64,000 nt of DNA from Christiangramia bathymodioli (GTDB lineage: Bacteria > Bacteroidota > Bacteroidia > Flavobacteriales > Flavobacteriaceae). Positions 40,534 through 50,381 of this stretch are shown piece by piece. The position numbers were made by a program, and so were the translations under genes. Numbering within the stretch: position 1 is the stretch's first letter; each line of letters opens with the position of its first letter. The stretch is from contig SRSL01000004.1 in NCBI GenBank assembly GCA_009735695.1, positions 1 to 64,000 on the forward strand. Reading direction: 5' to 3'. The notes under the pieces are model-generated. The model did no database searches. It worked only from the letters and a program-made list of their open reading frames with translations, and had not been told where the DNA came from.

Positions 40534-43383
40534 TTAGGCTTCCGCGTATTCCTCGGTTGGAGGGCAGGTACACATAAGGTTTCGGTCTCCGAATGCTTCG
40601 TCCACTCGCCTTACGCTTGGCCAGAATTTATTCTCATGAAGATGGCTTAATGGGTAAGCCGCTTTTTCTCTTGAATATGGTAAATTCCATTCATCTGAAG
40701 TTAACATATGAATTGTATGCGGTGCATTTTTAAGCACGTTATTTGGTTCATCTGCTGAAACTTCGTCGATTTCCTGTCTTATCGAAATAAGGGCATCACA
40801 AAAACGATCCAGTTCCGCCTTGCTTTCACTCTCAGTCGGCTCGATCATGATGGTTCCTGCAACCGGGAAAGAAACTGTGGGTGCATGAAATCCGTAATCG
40901 ATCAATCGTTTTGCGATATCGGTAACTTCAATACCTTTTTCTTTGAATGGACGGCAATCCACGATCATCTCGTGAGCAGCTCTTCCTCTTTCTCCTGAAT
41001 ACAGGGTTTTGTAATGACCATTCAGTCTTTCCTTGATATAATTTGCGTTCAGAATAGCATATTCAGTAGCTTTCTGAAGTCCGCCTGTACCAAGCATTTT
41101 GATATATCCATAAGAGATCAAACATACCAGTGCCGATCCCCATGGTGCTGAAGAGATCGCGCCAATCGCCTGATCGCCTCCGGTTTTGATAACCGGGTTT
41201 CCTGGCAGGAATGGCTTTAATTGTTCAGCTACACAAATAGGTCCAACACCAGGACCACCACCACCGTGAGGGATGGCAAATGTCTTGTGCAGGTTGAGGT
41301 GACAAACATCAGCGCCAATTCTTCCAGGATTGGTCAAACCAACCTGTGCGTTCATATTGGCACCGTCCATATAAACCTGTCCGCCATTCTCGTGGATGAT
41401 ATTTGTGATCTCTCGAATAGCCGATTCGAACACCCCGTGAGTAGAAGGATAGGTTACCATCAATGCGGCAAGATTATCCTTGTGCTTGATCGCTTTTTCG
41501 CGAAGATCGTCTACGTCTATATTTCCGTTTTCTGAAGCTTTGGTCACCACTACTTTCATTCCGGCCATCACTGCTGAAGCAGGGTTGGTTCCGTGTGCCG
41601 AAGATGGGATCAAACAAACATTTCTATGGCCTTCACCATTAGCTTCGTGGTAAGCTCGAATTACCATTAATCCCGCATATTCTCCCTGTGCCCCTGAATT
41701 TGGCTGAAGGGATGTAGCTGCAAAACCGGTAATTTCGGTTAACTGATCTTCCAGTTCCTTTAGCACGGTTTGATAACCTTCGGCTTGCTCAACAGGAACA
41801 AATGGGTGTAAATTACCCCACTGCGGATTGCTTAACGGAAGCATTTCTGAAGCAGCATTTAGTTTCATGGTACAGGATCCAAGTGAGATCATGGAATGAT
41901 TCAACGAAAGATCCTTGCGCTCCAGTTTTTTGATATAACGCATCAATTCGGTTTCCGAATGATACAGGTTGAAAACTTCGTGAGTCAAGAAATCGGTTTT
42001 TCTTTCAAGACTTGAAGGGATCGCGCTTCTTTCAGGAAGTTCGGTCACTTCAGTTTGATCTTTTGAAGCCAGTTCAGCAAAGACCGCGATTATCGCATTC
42101 AGATCATCAAGCGTGGTAGTCTCGTTGATCGAGATACAGGCGCTTTCAGCATCCGGATAATAGAAGTTAATCTCGTTACGCTCGGCGATCTCCTTCAGTT
42201 TTGCCGCATCAGCCTTAACATGAAGAGTATCAAAATAAGCTGAATTCAACTGTTCGAAACCAAGGTTCTTCAGGCTGTCTTCAAGTGCCACGGTCGTAGA
42301 ATGAACCGTATTGGCAATATATTTCAGGCCTTCAGGTCCGTGATAGACAGCGTACATTCCGGCCATAACGGCAAGAAGCACCTGGGCAGTACAGATATTT
42401 GAAGTTGCCTTGTCTCTTTTTATATGTTGCTCCCTGGTTTGAAGAGCCATCCTTAGTGCATTATTTCCGTCAAGATCCTTGGTTAGACCAATGATCCTTC
42501 CAGGAAGGTTGCGTTTGTATTCTTCTTTGGTTGCGAAAAACGCCGCATGAGGCCCGCCGTAACCAAGCGGAATTCCAAAGCGTTGAGTGGTACCAACAAC
42601 AACATCAACCCCCAGTTCTCCAGGAGCCTGAAGTTTTACAAGGCTGAGGATATCAGCTGCAAAGGCAGTTTTGATTCCTGCATTATGACAGTTCTCGATG
42701 AATTCGGAATAGTCAAAAACCTGACCGAATTTTCCAGGATACTGAACCAAAGCACCAAAATAATCTTCAGAGAAATCGAATTCTTCATGATCCCCTACCA
42801 CCATTTCGATACCCAGGAAATTTGCCCTGGTTTCCATAAGAGAAATGGTTTGAGGAAGGGTTTGCTGAGAAACGAAGAATTTATTTACATCGTTCTTTTT
42901 CTGTTTTCTGTCGCGTATTGCAAACAACAAGGCCATCGCCTCAGCTGCAGCAGTAGATTCGTCCAGAAGGGAAGCGTTCGCGATTTCCATTTTGGTAAGG
43001 TCGCTTACCATGGTTTGGAAATTCAATAAAGCCTCCAGTCTTCCCTGAGCAATTTCAGCCTGGTACGGTGTATAGGCAGTATACCATCCTGGATTTTCAA
43101 GTACGTTTCTTTGAATTACCGCCGGAAGAATAGCCTGGTGATATCCCAATCCTATATAAGTTTTAAAAACCCTGTTCTTCTCAGAAAGCTTTTTGATATG
43201 CTCGGCATACTGGTTTTCACTCATCGCCTTCGGAAGGTTCAATGGGTTTGGCAAACGAATATCGTCTGGGATAGTTTCGTAGATCAGTTGCTCAATAGAC
43301 TCAACGCCAATAGTGTCCAGCATTTCCTGAAGGTTTTCAGCCTTAGGACCTATATGACGTAATGCGAAAGAATCTGTTCTCAT
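40534..43383 (-). CDS. gcvP: Glycine dehydrogenase (decarboxylating), P protein
   Basis: 949 residues, the full single-chain P protein. It decarboxylates glycine using PLP and loads the aminomethyl group onto the H protein of the glycine cleavage system. 'FALRHIGP' at the N-terminus and '[16 protein letters not shown]' are conserved; the PLP lysine is in '[18 protein letters not shown]' near residue 698; the C-terminus has '[10 protein letters not shown]'. The ATG at 43383 is used; a TTG one codon earlier is possible. It is a stand-alone gene here, with gcvT and gcvH not adjacent. Confidence 0.96.
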   Translation of the reverse strand: MRTDSFALRHIGPKAENLQEMLDTIGVESIEQLIYETIPDDIRLPNPLNLPKAMSENQYAEHIKKLSEKNRVFKTYIGLGYHQAILPAVIQRNVLENPGWYTAYTPYQAEIAQGRLEALLNFQTMVSDLTKMEIANASLLDESTAAAEAMALLFAIRDRKQKKNDVNKFFVSQQTLPQTISLMETRANFLGIEMVVGDHEEFDFSEDYFGALVQYPGKFGQVFDYSEFIENCHNAGIKTAFAADILSLVKLQAPGELGVDVVVGTTQRFGIPLGYGGPHAAFFATKEEYKRNLPGRIIGLTKDLDGNNALRMALQTREQHIKRDKATSNICTAQVLLAVMAGMYAVYHGPEGLKYIANTVHSTTVALEDSLKNLGFEQLNSAYFDTLHVKADAAKLKEIAERNEINFYYPDAESACISINETTTLDDLNAIIAVFAELASKDQTEVTELPERSAIPSSLERKTDFLTHEVFNLYHSETELMRYIKKLERKDLSLNHSMISLGSCTMKLNAASEMLPLSNPQWGNLHPFVPVEQAEGYQTVLKELEDQLTEITGFAATSLQPNSGAQGEYAGLMVIRAYHEANGEGHRNVCLIPSSAHGTNPASAVMAGMKVVVTKASENGNIDVDDLREKAIKHKDNLAALMVTYPSTHGVFESAIREITNIIHENGGQVYMDGANMNAQVGLTNPGRIGADVCHLNLHKTFAIPHGGGGPGVGPICVAEQLKPFLPGNPVIKTGGDQAIGAISSAPWGSALVCLISYGYIKMLGTGGLQKATEYAILNANYIKERLNGHYKTLYSGERGRAAHEMIVDCRPFKEKGIEVTDIAKRLIDYGFHAPTVSFPVAGTIMIEPTESESKAELDRFCDALISIRQEIDEVSADEPNNVLKNAPHTIHMLTSDEWNLPYSREKAAYPLSHLHENKFWPSVRRVDEAFGDRNLMCTCPPTEEYAEA

Positions 43384-43519
43384 CAATATAAATTAGTTGT
43401 ATTTTTCGTGCTGCGAAAATACATAAAATCAAATGATTTTTTCATAGTTTGTTAGCGTACAGTTGTTAAGATTTTAAGGTGACTTTTCGGGACCAGATTT
43501 TATAGTTTATTTTAGCTGT

Positions 43520-44359
43520 ATGAACCAACTAAGGAATGCGCTTGATCTATATATTAATAGTAGCATTCATGTTTCACTCGCCATAGTCGCTTTCGCGATC
43601 ATCACATTCCTGAATTATGGGATTCCCGTTGATAAGGACCTGTGCCTGTTTATCTTTTTTGCATCTATTACAGGTTATAACTTTGTAAAATATGCTGGCA
43701 TCGCTAAACTTCACCATCTTAGTCTCGCCGGCAATTTGCGTATCATCCAGGTGTTTTCACTGATTTGTTTTCTTGCTTTAGTTTATTTCGTATTCAAAGT
43801 AAAGACCATCATACTGGTCACCTCCGGAATATTGGGTCTGCTAACCCTGTTCTACGCAGTTCCTTTTTTAGGGGCAGGTAAAAATTTGCGTAGTTTGCCC
43901 AGTCTCAAAATATTTATTATCGCTGTGGTGTGGGCTGGAACTACTGTTCTGTTGCCATTAGTAAACGAAGGCCGGATTTTTGGTGTTGAGGAGATCGTAG
44001 ATTTCTTGCAGCGTGTAATGTTCGTGATCCTGCTAACGCTGCCCTTTGAAATTCGGGATCTCAACTACGATCAGAAAAGCCTTGAAACCATTCCTCAAAT
44101 CCTGGGAATTCGATCTACAAAGATCCTGGGAAGTATTCTAATCTTGTTAATTGCTGGATCAGAAATTATACAAACTTCCTTTCAACAGGAAGATTTTATT
44201 GCAATGCTGGTTTGTCTTGCCGTAGCCGGCTTTATGTTATGGAATTCGAAAACGCACCAGGCTAAGTATTATGCTTCATTTTGGGTAGAAGCGCTGCCGA
44301 TGTTATATCTGGCCATCTATGTAATGCTTATGCGTTATCCTCTGCATACTCTTTTTTAA
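43520..44359 (+). CDS. UbiA-like integral membrane protein, function unknown
   Basis: 279 residues with eight or nine hydrophobic segments. The spacing and the motif 'LPFEIRDLNYDQKSLETIPQ' then 'ILG' (about 176-198) resemble the second Asp-rich motif of UbiA prenyltransferases. The first motif (usually NDxxD) is replaced by 'GYNFVKYAG', so normal prenyl diphosphate binding is doubtful. It may be a divergent family member with another role. Its 3' end overlaps the convergent anti-sigma gene by 32 bp. Confidence 0.65.
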   Translation: MNQLRNALDLYINSSIHVSLAIVAFAIITFLNYGIPVDKDLCLFIFFASITGYNFVKYAGIAKLHHLSLAGNLRIIQVFSLICFLALVYFVFKVKTIILVTSGILGLLTLFYAVPFLGAGKNLRSLPSLKIFIIAVVWAGTTVLLPLVNEGRIFGVEEIVDFLQRVMFVILLTLPFEIRDLNYDQKSLETIPQILGIRSTKILGSILILLIAGSEIIQTSFQQEDFIAMLVCLAVAGFMLWNSKTHQAKYYASFWVEALPMLYLAIYVMLMRYPLHTLF

Positions 44360-44594
44360 TGGAATCTTTCCATTTCTTTTTCTGAGCTTCTGGGCAGGGT
44401 TCAATTTTAGATTTTTTGAGGGTTTCGGTTAGCCGGGTATTGGTAGATGCGAGTTTACGACAGGTAGAACAAAAAAGAAGGTGGAATTTAAGTTTGAATT
44501 TTTCCAGGGGGTTAGCTTCTTTATATTGAGCTTTATTACAACATTCTGCTGCTTTCGAGCAATCAACAAAGAAGAGCTTATTCATTTTACTCAT
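44328..44594 (-). CDS. Small ZAS-type (HxxxCxxC) anti-sigma factor candidate
   Basis: 88 residues, soluble, with no membrane helix. The zinc motif H38-x3-C42-x2-C45 ('FHLLFCSTCRKL') plus upstream cysteines (12, 18, 19) match a zinc-binding anti-sigma domain. It follows the ECF sigma gene by 2 nt, the usual arrangement for a cognate anti-sigma. The ATG at 44594 is chosen; an upstream in-frame start at 44660 would overlap the sigma gene by 64 bp and adds a sequence unlike the family. That it senses redox or metal stress is inference. Confidence 0.75.
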   Translation of the reverse strand: MSKMNKLFFVDCSKAAECCNKAQYKEANPLEKFKLKFHLLFCSTCRKLASTNTRLTETLKKSKIEPCPEAQKKKWKDSIKKEYAEDNA

Positions 44595-44596
44595 AA

Positions 44597-45148
44597 TTAG
44601 AACCAATTTTTTTCCAGACAGGCAGCCAGGGCAGTTCTGGCCCGGTGAATGATTACCCAAAGGTTAGACGGCGTGATATTGAATTCATTACAAATTGCTT
44701 CAGTATCTGCTCCGTCTATTGTTTTTCTTTTAAAGATCGCGGCGTGCTTTTCATTGATCGAATCCAGGCATTCCAGGATCGCTAATCCTAGTTCATGGTT
44801 TTCCATTTCATCTTCAGCCGTGCGGTCAAACTGGTCAGGAACCTGTTCTTCCAGCCATTCACCATTATTTTCATCGTCGGAATAATCGATCTTGACCTCG
44901 GCCTTGCCTTTTCGAGAATTGATCTTTCGATAGTAATCTATGATTTTTCTCTTTAATATGGAAATCAGCCAGGTACGTTCAGTAGCCTCTCCTTTAAAAT
45001 ATTTAGCCGATTTCAGTGCAGCCAGGAAGGTTTCTGAAATTAAATCATTGGCCACCTCCCGGTCGTTCACCCGAACGATCGTATAATTGTACAGGTAATC
45101 TGAATACCTGTCAACCCATTTATTCGGATTCAGTTTTTTAGATGGCAT
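44597..45148 (-). CDS. ECF-type RNA polymerase sigma factor
   Basis: 183 residues. Sigma region 2 is at about 18-80 ('NDREVANDLISETFLAALKS', 'RTWLISILKRKIIDYYRK'), an acidic linker at about 88-115, and region 4 at about 120-178 ('LAILECLDSINEKHAAIFKR', 'EAICNEFNITPSNLWVIIHRA'). It directs RNA polymerase to a stress or envelope regulon. The adjacent ZAS-type gene is its likely inhibitor. It probably autoregulates, but no distinct promoter motif could be picked out in the 97 bp upstream. Confidence 0.92.
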   Translation of the reverse strand: MPSKKLNPNKWVDRYSDYLYNYTIVRVNDREVANDLISETFLAALKSAKYFKGEATERTWLISILKRKIIDYYRKINSRKGKAEVKIDYSDDENNGEWLEEQVPDQFDRTAEDEMENHELGLAILECLDSINEKHAAIFKRKTIDGADTEAICNEFNITPSNLWVIIHRARTALAACLEKNWF

Positions 45149-45245
45149 TGCCTAAAGGTCAAGGGTTCTACTCAAAAATAGCAAAACTAAGCCTAGCAAA
45201 AGTTATAGAAAAGATAAGATTTCCTGATGCTGGCCTTGTTTAAGC

Positions 45246-47276
45246 CTATTTGGAGATAAGCCCGGCCCTTCTTAATAATGCATCTGGTTTTGGTTCCTTT
45301 CCGCGGAATCTTTTATAAAGTTCCATAGGATGTTCGGTTCCTCCCTTAGACAAAATATTTTCCCTGAACTTATCGGCGATATCTTTGCTGAAGATGCCAT
45401 GTTCTGTGAAATATTCAAAAGTATCGGCATCCAGTACTTCAGCCCATTTATAGGAATAATAGCCGGCCGAATAACCTCCCTGGAAAATATGAGAAAACGC
45501 GGTGCTCATGCAGTTCGACTCCACATCTGGAAATAGCCTGGTAGGTTCGAAGGCCTTTACTTCGTGTGCCTTTACGTTATCTATGCCGGAAGGATCACCC
45601 GCATGCCAGCTAAGGTCAAGCATTCCGAAACTAAGTTGCCTAAGAGTGGCCATTCCTTCCAGGAAATTGGCCGATTCCTTGATCTTTTCAATATATTCCT
45701 GCGGAATGGTTTCTCCGGTTTTATAATGTTTGGCGAATAATTCGAGAGCTTCTTTTTCATAGCACCAGTTTTCGAGCACCTGGCTCGGAAGTTCCACGAA
45801 ATCCCAGTACACATTGGCGCCAGAAAGGCTAGGGTAGGTGGTGTTGGCCAGCATTCCATGAAGTGCATGCCCAAATTCATGGAAAAGTGTGGTAACTTCA
45901 TTGAATGTCAATAACGAAGGTTCCTTGGCTGTTGGCTTGGTGAAATTGCAAACAATGGAGATATGTGGGCGTTCATTTTCACCATTCTGAACATATTGTT
46001 GTTTATAAATGGTCATCCACGCACCATCTCTTTTTCCTGGACGTGGATGGAAGTCAGCATAGAAAAGGGCAATCTTTTCTCCACTTTCCCCGGTTACCTG
46101 GTAAGTCTTAACATCGGGATGATATTTGTCAATATCGTCTACCTCTTCGAAATGTAAACCATATAGTTTTTCGGCAATGGTGAATACTCCTGAAATCACA
46201 TTCTTTAATTCGAAGTAGGGTTTTAGTTTTTCATCATCCAGGTCGAATAATTTCTGCTTTAATTTTTCACCAAAGTAAGCAGAATCCCATTTTTCCAGGT
46301 GATCGATCCCTTCCAGGTCCTTTGCGAAGTCCTCCAGTTCCTTAAATTCCCTTTCGGCTGCAGGTTTGGCCTTTTCGAGCATCTCGTTAAGAAAGGCCTC
46401 TACTTTTTCCGGGGTTTCGGCCATCCGCTCTTCCAGTACAAAATGCGCATGGGATTCAAAGCCGAGTAATTTCGCCCGCTGGTATCTCAAATTGGCAATT
46501 TTCAGCACGTTTTCCTGGTTGTCCAGTTCATCATCGTGGAATCCCCGGGACCCAAAAGCCAGTGCAAGTTCCTTCCTTAACTCCCTGTCTTTGGCATATT
46601 TCATAAAAGGAATATAGCTGGGATACTCTAGTGTAAAGATCCAGCCTTCCTTATTCTTTTCTTTAGCGACTTCGGCCGCTTCTTCCTTGAAGGATTCTGG
46701 TAGACCATCCAGTCTTGATTCATCTGTAACCTGTAGTTCATACCTGTTGGTTTCGGCCAGGACATTTTCGCCAAACTTTAATTTCAGTTTGGAAAGCTCT
46801 TTATCGATCTCCCTTAATTGCTCCTGTTTTTTCTCGGCCAAATTCGCCCCATTACGAGTAAACAATTTATATTTTTTGTCCAGCAGGGTTTCCTGTTCTT
46901 TATTTAGGTCCAGAGTAGATTTATTTTCGAAAACAGTTTTGATCCTTTCGAACAATGCCTTGTTAAGGATCACGTCATTCTTAAATTCCGAAAGTACCGG
47001 CGAAACTTCCTGGGCTATCCTTTGAATTTTTTCATTGGTTTCCGCGGAATTGATATTAAAAAAAATGCTTGTTACCCGGTCCAGTTTCTGTCCCGAATAC
47101 TCCAGGGCTTCGATCGTATTTTCAAAAGTTGGTGCGTCCTTAGAATCAACTATTTTGTTTATTTCCTGCTTCGCTAGTTCCACTGCCTTTAAAATAGCCG
47201 GTTTATAATCTTCGGTCCTGATTTTAGAGAAGGGAGCATATTCAAATTCCGTTAGCAAAATGTTGTTAGATTCCAT
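45246..47276 (-). CDS. M3 family metallopeptidase (oligopeptidase A / Dcp-like)
   Basis: 676 residues with no signal peptide, so cytoplasmic. The zinc motif is in 'TLFHEFGHALHGMLA' near residue 466, and 'FSHIFQGGYSAGYYSYKWAE' is the conserved C-terminal substrate-binding region with catalytic Tyr residues. The N-terminal half is helical. It degrades short peptides, including released signal peptides in relatives. OpdA and Dcp subtypes cannot be separated with confidence. It is a single-gene unit between the sigma factor and purK-purE. Confidence 0.92.
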   Translation of the reverse strand: MESNNILLTEFEYAPFSKIRTEDYKPAILKAVELAKQEINKIVDSKDAPTFENTIEALEYSGQKLDRVTSIFFNINSAETNEKIQRIAQEVSPVLSEFKNDVILNKALFERIKTVFENKSTLDLNKEQETLLDKKYKLFTRNGANLAEKKQEQLREIDKELSKLKLKFGENVLAETNRYELQVTDESRLDGLPESFKEEAAEVAKEKNKEGWIFTLEYPSYIPFMKYAKDRELRKELALAFGSRGFHDDELDNQENVLKIANLRYQRAKLLGFESHAHFVLEERMAETPEKVEAFLNEMLEKAKPAAEREFKELEDFAKDLEGIDHLEKWDSAYFGEKLKQKLFDLDDEKLKPYFELKNVISGVFTIAEKLYGLHFEEVDDIDKYHPDVKTYQVTGESGEKIALFYADFHPRPGKRDGAWMTIYKQQYVQNGENERPHISIVCNFTKPTAKEPSLLTFNEVTTLFHEFGHALHGMLANTTYPSLSGANVYWDFVELPSQVLENWCYEKEALELFAKHYKTGETIPQEYIEKIKESANFLEGMATLRQLSFGMLDLSWHAGDPSGIDNVKAHEVKAFEPTRLFPDVESNCMSTAFSHIFQGGYSAGYYSYKWAEVLDADTFEYFTEHGIFSKDIADKFRENILSKGGTEHPMELYKRFRGKEPKPDALLRRAGLISK

Positions 47277-47459
47277 ATAATTTCGTGAATTGACGTTATT
47301 AATAACTTTTTTTAACGCTAAAGGGGTTTTTTAAGTTATTTTAACTATTTTAGATTTTGTTAATGATCGATATTAACTTAAAAATAACATAGTAGTTTAC
47401 AAGTTTCTGGTTTTATATTTAGAATGGTTAATAAATAATAATGCAGATTAAAACTACTT

Positions 47460-47483
47460 GAAAGGCCGCTTCTGCGGCCTTTC
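47460..47483 (-). terminator. Terminator of purK-purE
   Basis: GAAAGGCCGC, loop TTCT, GCGGCCTTTC, a 10-bp perfect stem directly after purE. The T tract is weak on the minus strand. The 183 bp between here and the M3 peptidase start (47277-47459) contain no gene or repeat that I can see. Confidence 0.7.
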
Positions 47484-47488
47484 TAATT

Positions 47489-47974
47489 TTATTTTCTTAC
47501 AGACTTCGCGCCTTCTATCACTTTTTCTTTTAAGCCTTCCTTATAAACCAGGATCTTGTCAAGGACACATTTATCTGAAGCGCCAATGATCTGCGCTGCC
47601 AGTATCCCTGCATTTTTCGCGCCATCGAGGGCAACCGTCGCAACAGGAACACCTCCGGGCATTTGAAGAATAGAGAGGACAGAATCCCAGCCATCTATTG
47701 AATTCCTCGATTTTACGGGAACTCCAATCACTGGTAAGGGAGATAACGAGGCTACCATTCCCGGCAGGTGTGCAGCTCCGCCGGCACCGGCTATGATTAC
47801 CTGAATTCCTTTTTCGTGGGCAGATTTGCTGAACTCGAATAATTTTTCAGGCGTTCTGTGAGCAGATACGATATCTACCTCTACCTGAATATCGAAACCT
47901 TCCAGGATATCTATGGCTTCCTGCATTACCGGCATGTCGCTAGTGCTGCCCATGATTACGGCTACTTTTCCCAT
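47489..47974 (-). CDS. purE: N5-carboxyaminoimidazole ribonucleotide mutase
   Basis: 161 residues. Class I PurE converts N5-CAIR to CAIR in purine synthesis. 'IMGSTSDMPVMQEA' is at about 7-20, 'SAHRTPEKL' at about 38-46, 'AGAGGAAHLPGMVAS' and 'VPVKSRNSIDG' are family motifs. It starts 5 nt after purK, its metabolic partner, so the two are one operon. Confidence 0.96.
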   Translation of the reverse strand: MGKVAVIMGSTSDMPVMQEAIDILEGFDIQVEVDIVSAHRTPEKLFEFSKSAHEKGIQVIIAGAGGAAHLPGMVASLSPLPVIGVPVKSRNSIDGWDSVLSILQMPGGVPVATVALDGAKNAGILAAQIIGASDKCVLDKILVYKEGLKEKVIEGAKSVRK

Positions 47975-47979
47975 TATCT

Positions 47980-49140
47980 TTATTTTTCGCTTACTACTTT
48001 AATACTGTTCTTTACCTTTTCGGCTATTTCCCTGGCCTTCGCCAGGTCTTTATTCACTATGGTCACATGGCCCATCTTTCGGAAAGGCCTGGTGATCTTT
48101 TTACCATATATATGTGGAGTTACCCCTTCCATTTTCATGATCCTGTCTATGTTTTCATAGACCACATTTCCTTCATGTCCCTCGGCGCCTACTAAATTTA
48201 CCATAATTCCGCCCACTTTACTATCGGTATTTCCTAATGGCAGGTCAAGAATTGCCCTGATATGCTGTTCAAACTGGTTAGTGTAGGAAGCTTCTATACT
48301 GTAATGTCCGCTGTTATGAGGTCTCGGGGCCACTTCGTTCACCATGATCTCATCATCTTCGGTCTGGAACATTTCCACGGCTAAAAGTCCAACATGCTCG
48401 AAGGCTTCGGAAACCTGCTCGGCTGTTTTTCTGGCTTTTTCAGCAACCTTGTCTTCTATCCTGGCTGGACAGATCACGTATTCAACCTGGTTGGCGGTTG
48501 GATGAAATTCCATTTCTACAACTGGGTAGGTGATTTTTTCGCCGGAAGGATTCCTGGCGACTATAACCGCTAATTCATTTTTGAAAGGAATAAGATTTTC
48601 AGTAATGCATTCGCCATCTGAAAGTTTCTCCAGGTCTTCCTTGTCTCTGATCACGGACACCCCTTTGCCATCATAGCCTCCGGTGGCGCTTTTCCATACA
48701 AATGGTAAATTCAATTTATTTTTTTCTAAGGCTTCCTTAAGTTCATTCAAAGATTCAAATACCTCGAACGGAGCCGTGGCGATTTTTTTCTCTTTATAGA
48801 ATTTCTTCTGAGTAGCTTTATTCTGGATCTTTTCCAGGGTGGCTGCAGAAGGATAGGTTTTAATGCCTTCAGATTCTAGCTGTTTTAAAGCGGCTACATT
48901 CACCCCTTCAATTTCGAAGGTTACCACATCTGCCTTCCTTCCGAAGTTCAATACCGTATCATAATCCATTAGATCACCCTGTTCAAAATAATTACAGGAG
49001 ATTTTGCAGGGAGCTTCGGCACTGGGATCCAGCACAAGTGTGTGGATGTCGTACTTACGGGTCTCGTATAGCATCATTTTGCCAAGCTGTCCGCCGCCGA
49101 GAATACCTAGTTTAAAGTCTGAAGAAAAATAATTTACCAT
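47980..49140 (-). CDS. purK: N5-carboxyaminoimidazole ribonucleotide synthase
   Basis: 386 residues. An ATP-grasp enzyme making N5-CAIR from AIR, bicarbonate and ATP. 'LGILGGGQLGKMM' is near residue 12, 'FVWKSATGGYDGKGV' is the ATP-binding loop, and 'VNEVAPRPHNSGHYSIEA' the catalytic motif. It is followed directly by purE and is divergent from hpt. Confidence 0.96.
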   Translation of the reverse strand: MVNYFSSDFKLGILGGGQLGKMMLYETRKYDIHTLVLDPSAEAPCKISCNYFEQGDLMDYDTVLNFGRKADVVTFEIEGVNVAALKQLESEGIKTYPSAATLEKIQNKATQKKFYKEKKIATAPFEVFESLNELKEALEKNKLNLPFVWKSATGGYDGKGVSVIRDKEDLEKLSDGECITENLIPFKNELAVIVARNPSGEKITYPVVEMEFHPTANQVEYVICPARIEDKVAEKARKTAEQVSEAFEHVGLLAVEMFQTEDDEIMVNEVAPRPHNSGHYSIEASYTNQFEQHIRAILDLPLGNTDSKVGGIMVNLVGAEGHEGNVVYENIDRIMKMEGVTPHIYGKKITRPFRKMGHVTIVNKDLAKAREIAEKVKNSIKVVSEK

Positions 49141-49159
49141 AAATTACTAAGGCTTTTCG

Positions 49160-49167
49160 CAAAAATA
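49160..49167 (-). promoter_or_regulatory. -7 box of purK-purE
   Basis: On the minus strand TATTTTTG, a full TAnnTTTG match, 19 bp before the purK start. No strong -33 partner is seen. No PurR-type operator was recognised. Confidence 0.4.
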
Positions 49168-49211
49168 ACCTATTCGAAATTTCTGCCATACATATTAGGA
49201 AGGAAATCTCA

Positions 49212-49242
49212 CCTGCGGGCTTATTGAGATTCCTTATCTTTG
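49212..49242 (+). promoter_or_regulatory. Promoter of hpt-adk-obg
   Basis: A -7 box TATCTTTG (49235-49242) with CCTG exactly 19 bp upstream (49212-49215) as a weak -33. It is 20 bp before the hpt start codon. Confidence 0.5.
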
Positions 49243-49262
49243 CCACTTAAAATCTCAAAATT

Positions 49263-49793
49263 TTGATTAAACTACACGATCTCGAGTTCGAACCTTTTAT
49301 TTCGGAACAGGAAATCAATAAAGTGATCGATCAACTTTCGGAACAGTTGAATCGCGATTTTGGCAGCAAAACTCCATTGTTTATTGGGGTGTTAAATGGT
49401 TCGTTCATGTTCGCCTCCGAGATCATAAAAAGGTTCAATAGTGATTGCGAGATCAGTTTCGTGAAACTGGGTTCTTACGATGGCACTGAAAGCACCGGCG
49501 AAGTGAAAACCTTGCTTGGGCTAAACCAGGATCTTAAAGGAAGAACGGTAATTTTGCTCGAAGATATTGTGGATACCGGTAACACGCTGGTGGAGATCGA
49601 TAAAATTCTGAAGCAGGCTGAGGTTAAGGAATATAAGGTAGTTAGCCTTTTCTTTAAACCTGAAGCCTATAAAAAATCGGTTCCGGTAGATTATATCGGG
49701 ATGGAAATACCCAATAAATTCATCGTGGGTTACGGGCTGGATTATGATGGTCTGGGTCGCAACCTCACTCAAGTATACAAACGCAAAGAATAA
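49263..49793 (+). CDS. hpt: Hypoxanthine phosphoribosyltransferase
   Basis: 176 residues. It salvages hypoxanthine/guanine with PRPP to IMP/GMP. The PRPP motif 'VILLEDIVDTGNTL' is at about 97-110, and 'LFIGVLNGSFMFASEI' binds pyrophosphate. The start is a TTG at 49263 directly after the promoter; its N-terminus 'IKLHDLEFEPFISEQEI' matches the family and no ATG precedes the conserved region. It is 3 nt upstream of adk. Confidence 0.93.
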   Translation: MIKLHDLEFEPFISEQEINKVIDQLSEQLNRDFGSKTPLFIGVLNGSFMFASEIIKRFNSDCEISFVKLGSYDGTESTGEVKTLLGLNQDLKGRTVILLEDIVDTGNTLVEIDKILKQAEVKEYKVVSLFFKPEAYKKSVPVDYIGMEIPNKFIVGYGLDYDGLGRNLTQVYKRKE

Positions 49794-49796
49794 AAA

Positions 49797-50375
49797 ATGA
49801 CAAATATAGTTTTGTTCGGACCTCCGGGTGCAGGAAAAGGGACTCAGGCGACCATTCTTAAAGATAAGTACGATCTTATTCATATTTCTACAGGAGATGT
49901 GTTCAGATATAATATTAAGAATCAAACTGAACTTGGCTTAAGCGCCAAATCTTATATAGATAAGGGGCAGCTCGTTCCAGATGAGGTGACCATCAATATG
50001 CTGAAGGCTGAGGTTGAAAAGAATCCTGAAGCCAACGGTTTTATTTTCGATGGTTTTCCAAGAACCGAAACCCAGGCTGATGCTCTTGAAGAATTCCTGG
50101 AATCAAAAGGCACTAAAGTTCATGCCATGATTGCGCTGGAGGTCGAAGATAATATCCTCGTAGAGCGTTTGCTGGAAAGAGGTAAAACTTCCGGAAGGGC
50201 CGATGATGCCGATGAACAGGTGATAAGAAACCGCATTAAGGTGTATTATGACGAAACCGCCATTCTGAAAAACTATTATCAGGAAAAGGACCGTTATTTT
50301 GGCGTAAACGGAGTTGGAAGTATCGACGAGATCACCGAGCGTTTGAGCATCGTGATCGATCGTTTAATGAAATAA
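49797..50375 (+). CDS. adk: Adenylate kinase
   Basis: 192 residues, the short form. The P-loop 'GPPGAGKGTQ' is at about 7-16, 'DGFPRTETQADAL' is the AMP-binding motif, and 'LLERGKTSGRADDADEQVI' replaces the long LID domain, as in eukaryotic cytosolic and Bacteroidetes enzymes. It interconverts ATP, ADP and AMP. It lies between hpt and obg with gaps of 3 and 6 nt, indicating a single transcript. Confidence 0.95.
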   Translation: MTNIVLFGPPGAGKGTQATILKDKYDLIHISTGDVFRYNIKNQTELGLSAKSYIDKGQLVPDEVTINMLKAEVEKNPEANGFIFDGFPRTETQADALEEFLESKGTKVHAMIALEVEDNILVERLLERGKTSGRADDADEQVIRNRIKVYYDETAILKNYYQEKDRYFGVNGVGSIDEITERLSIVIDRLMK

Positions 50376-50381
50376 AGAATA

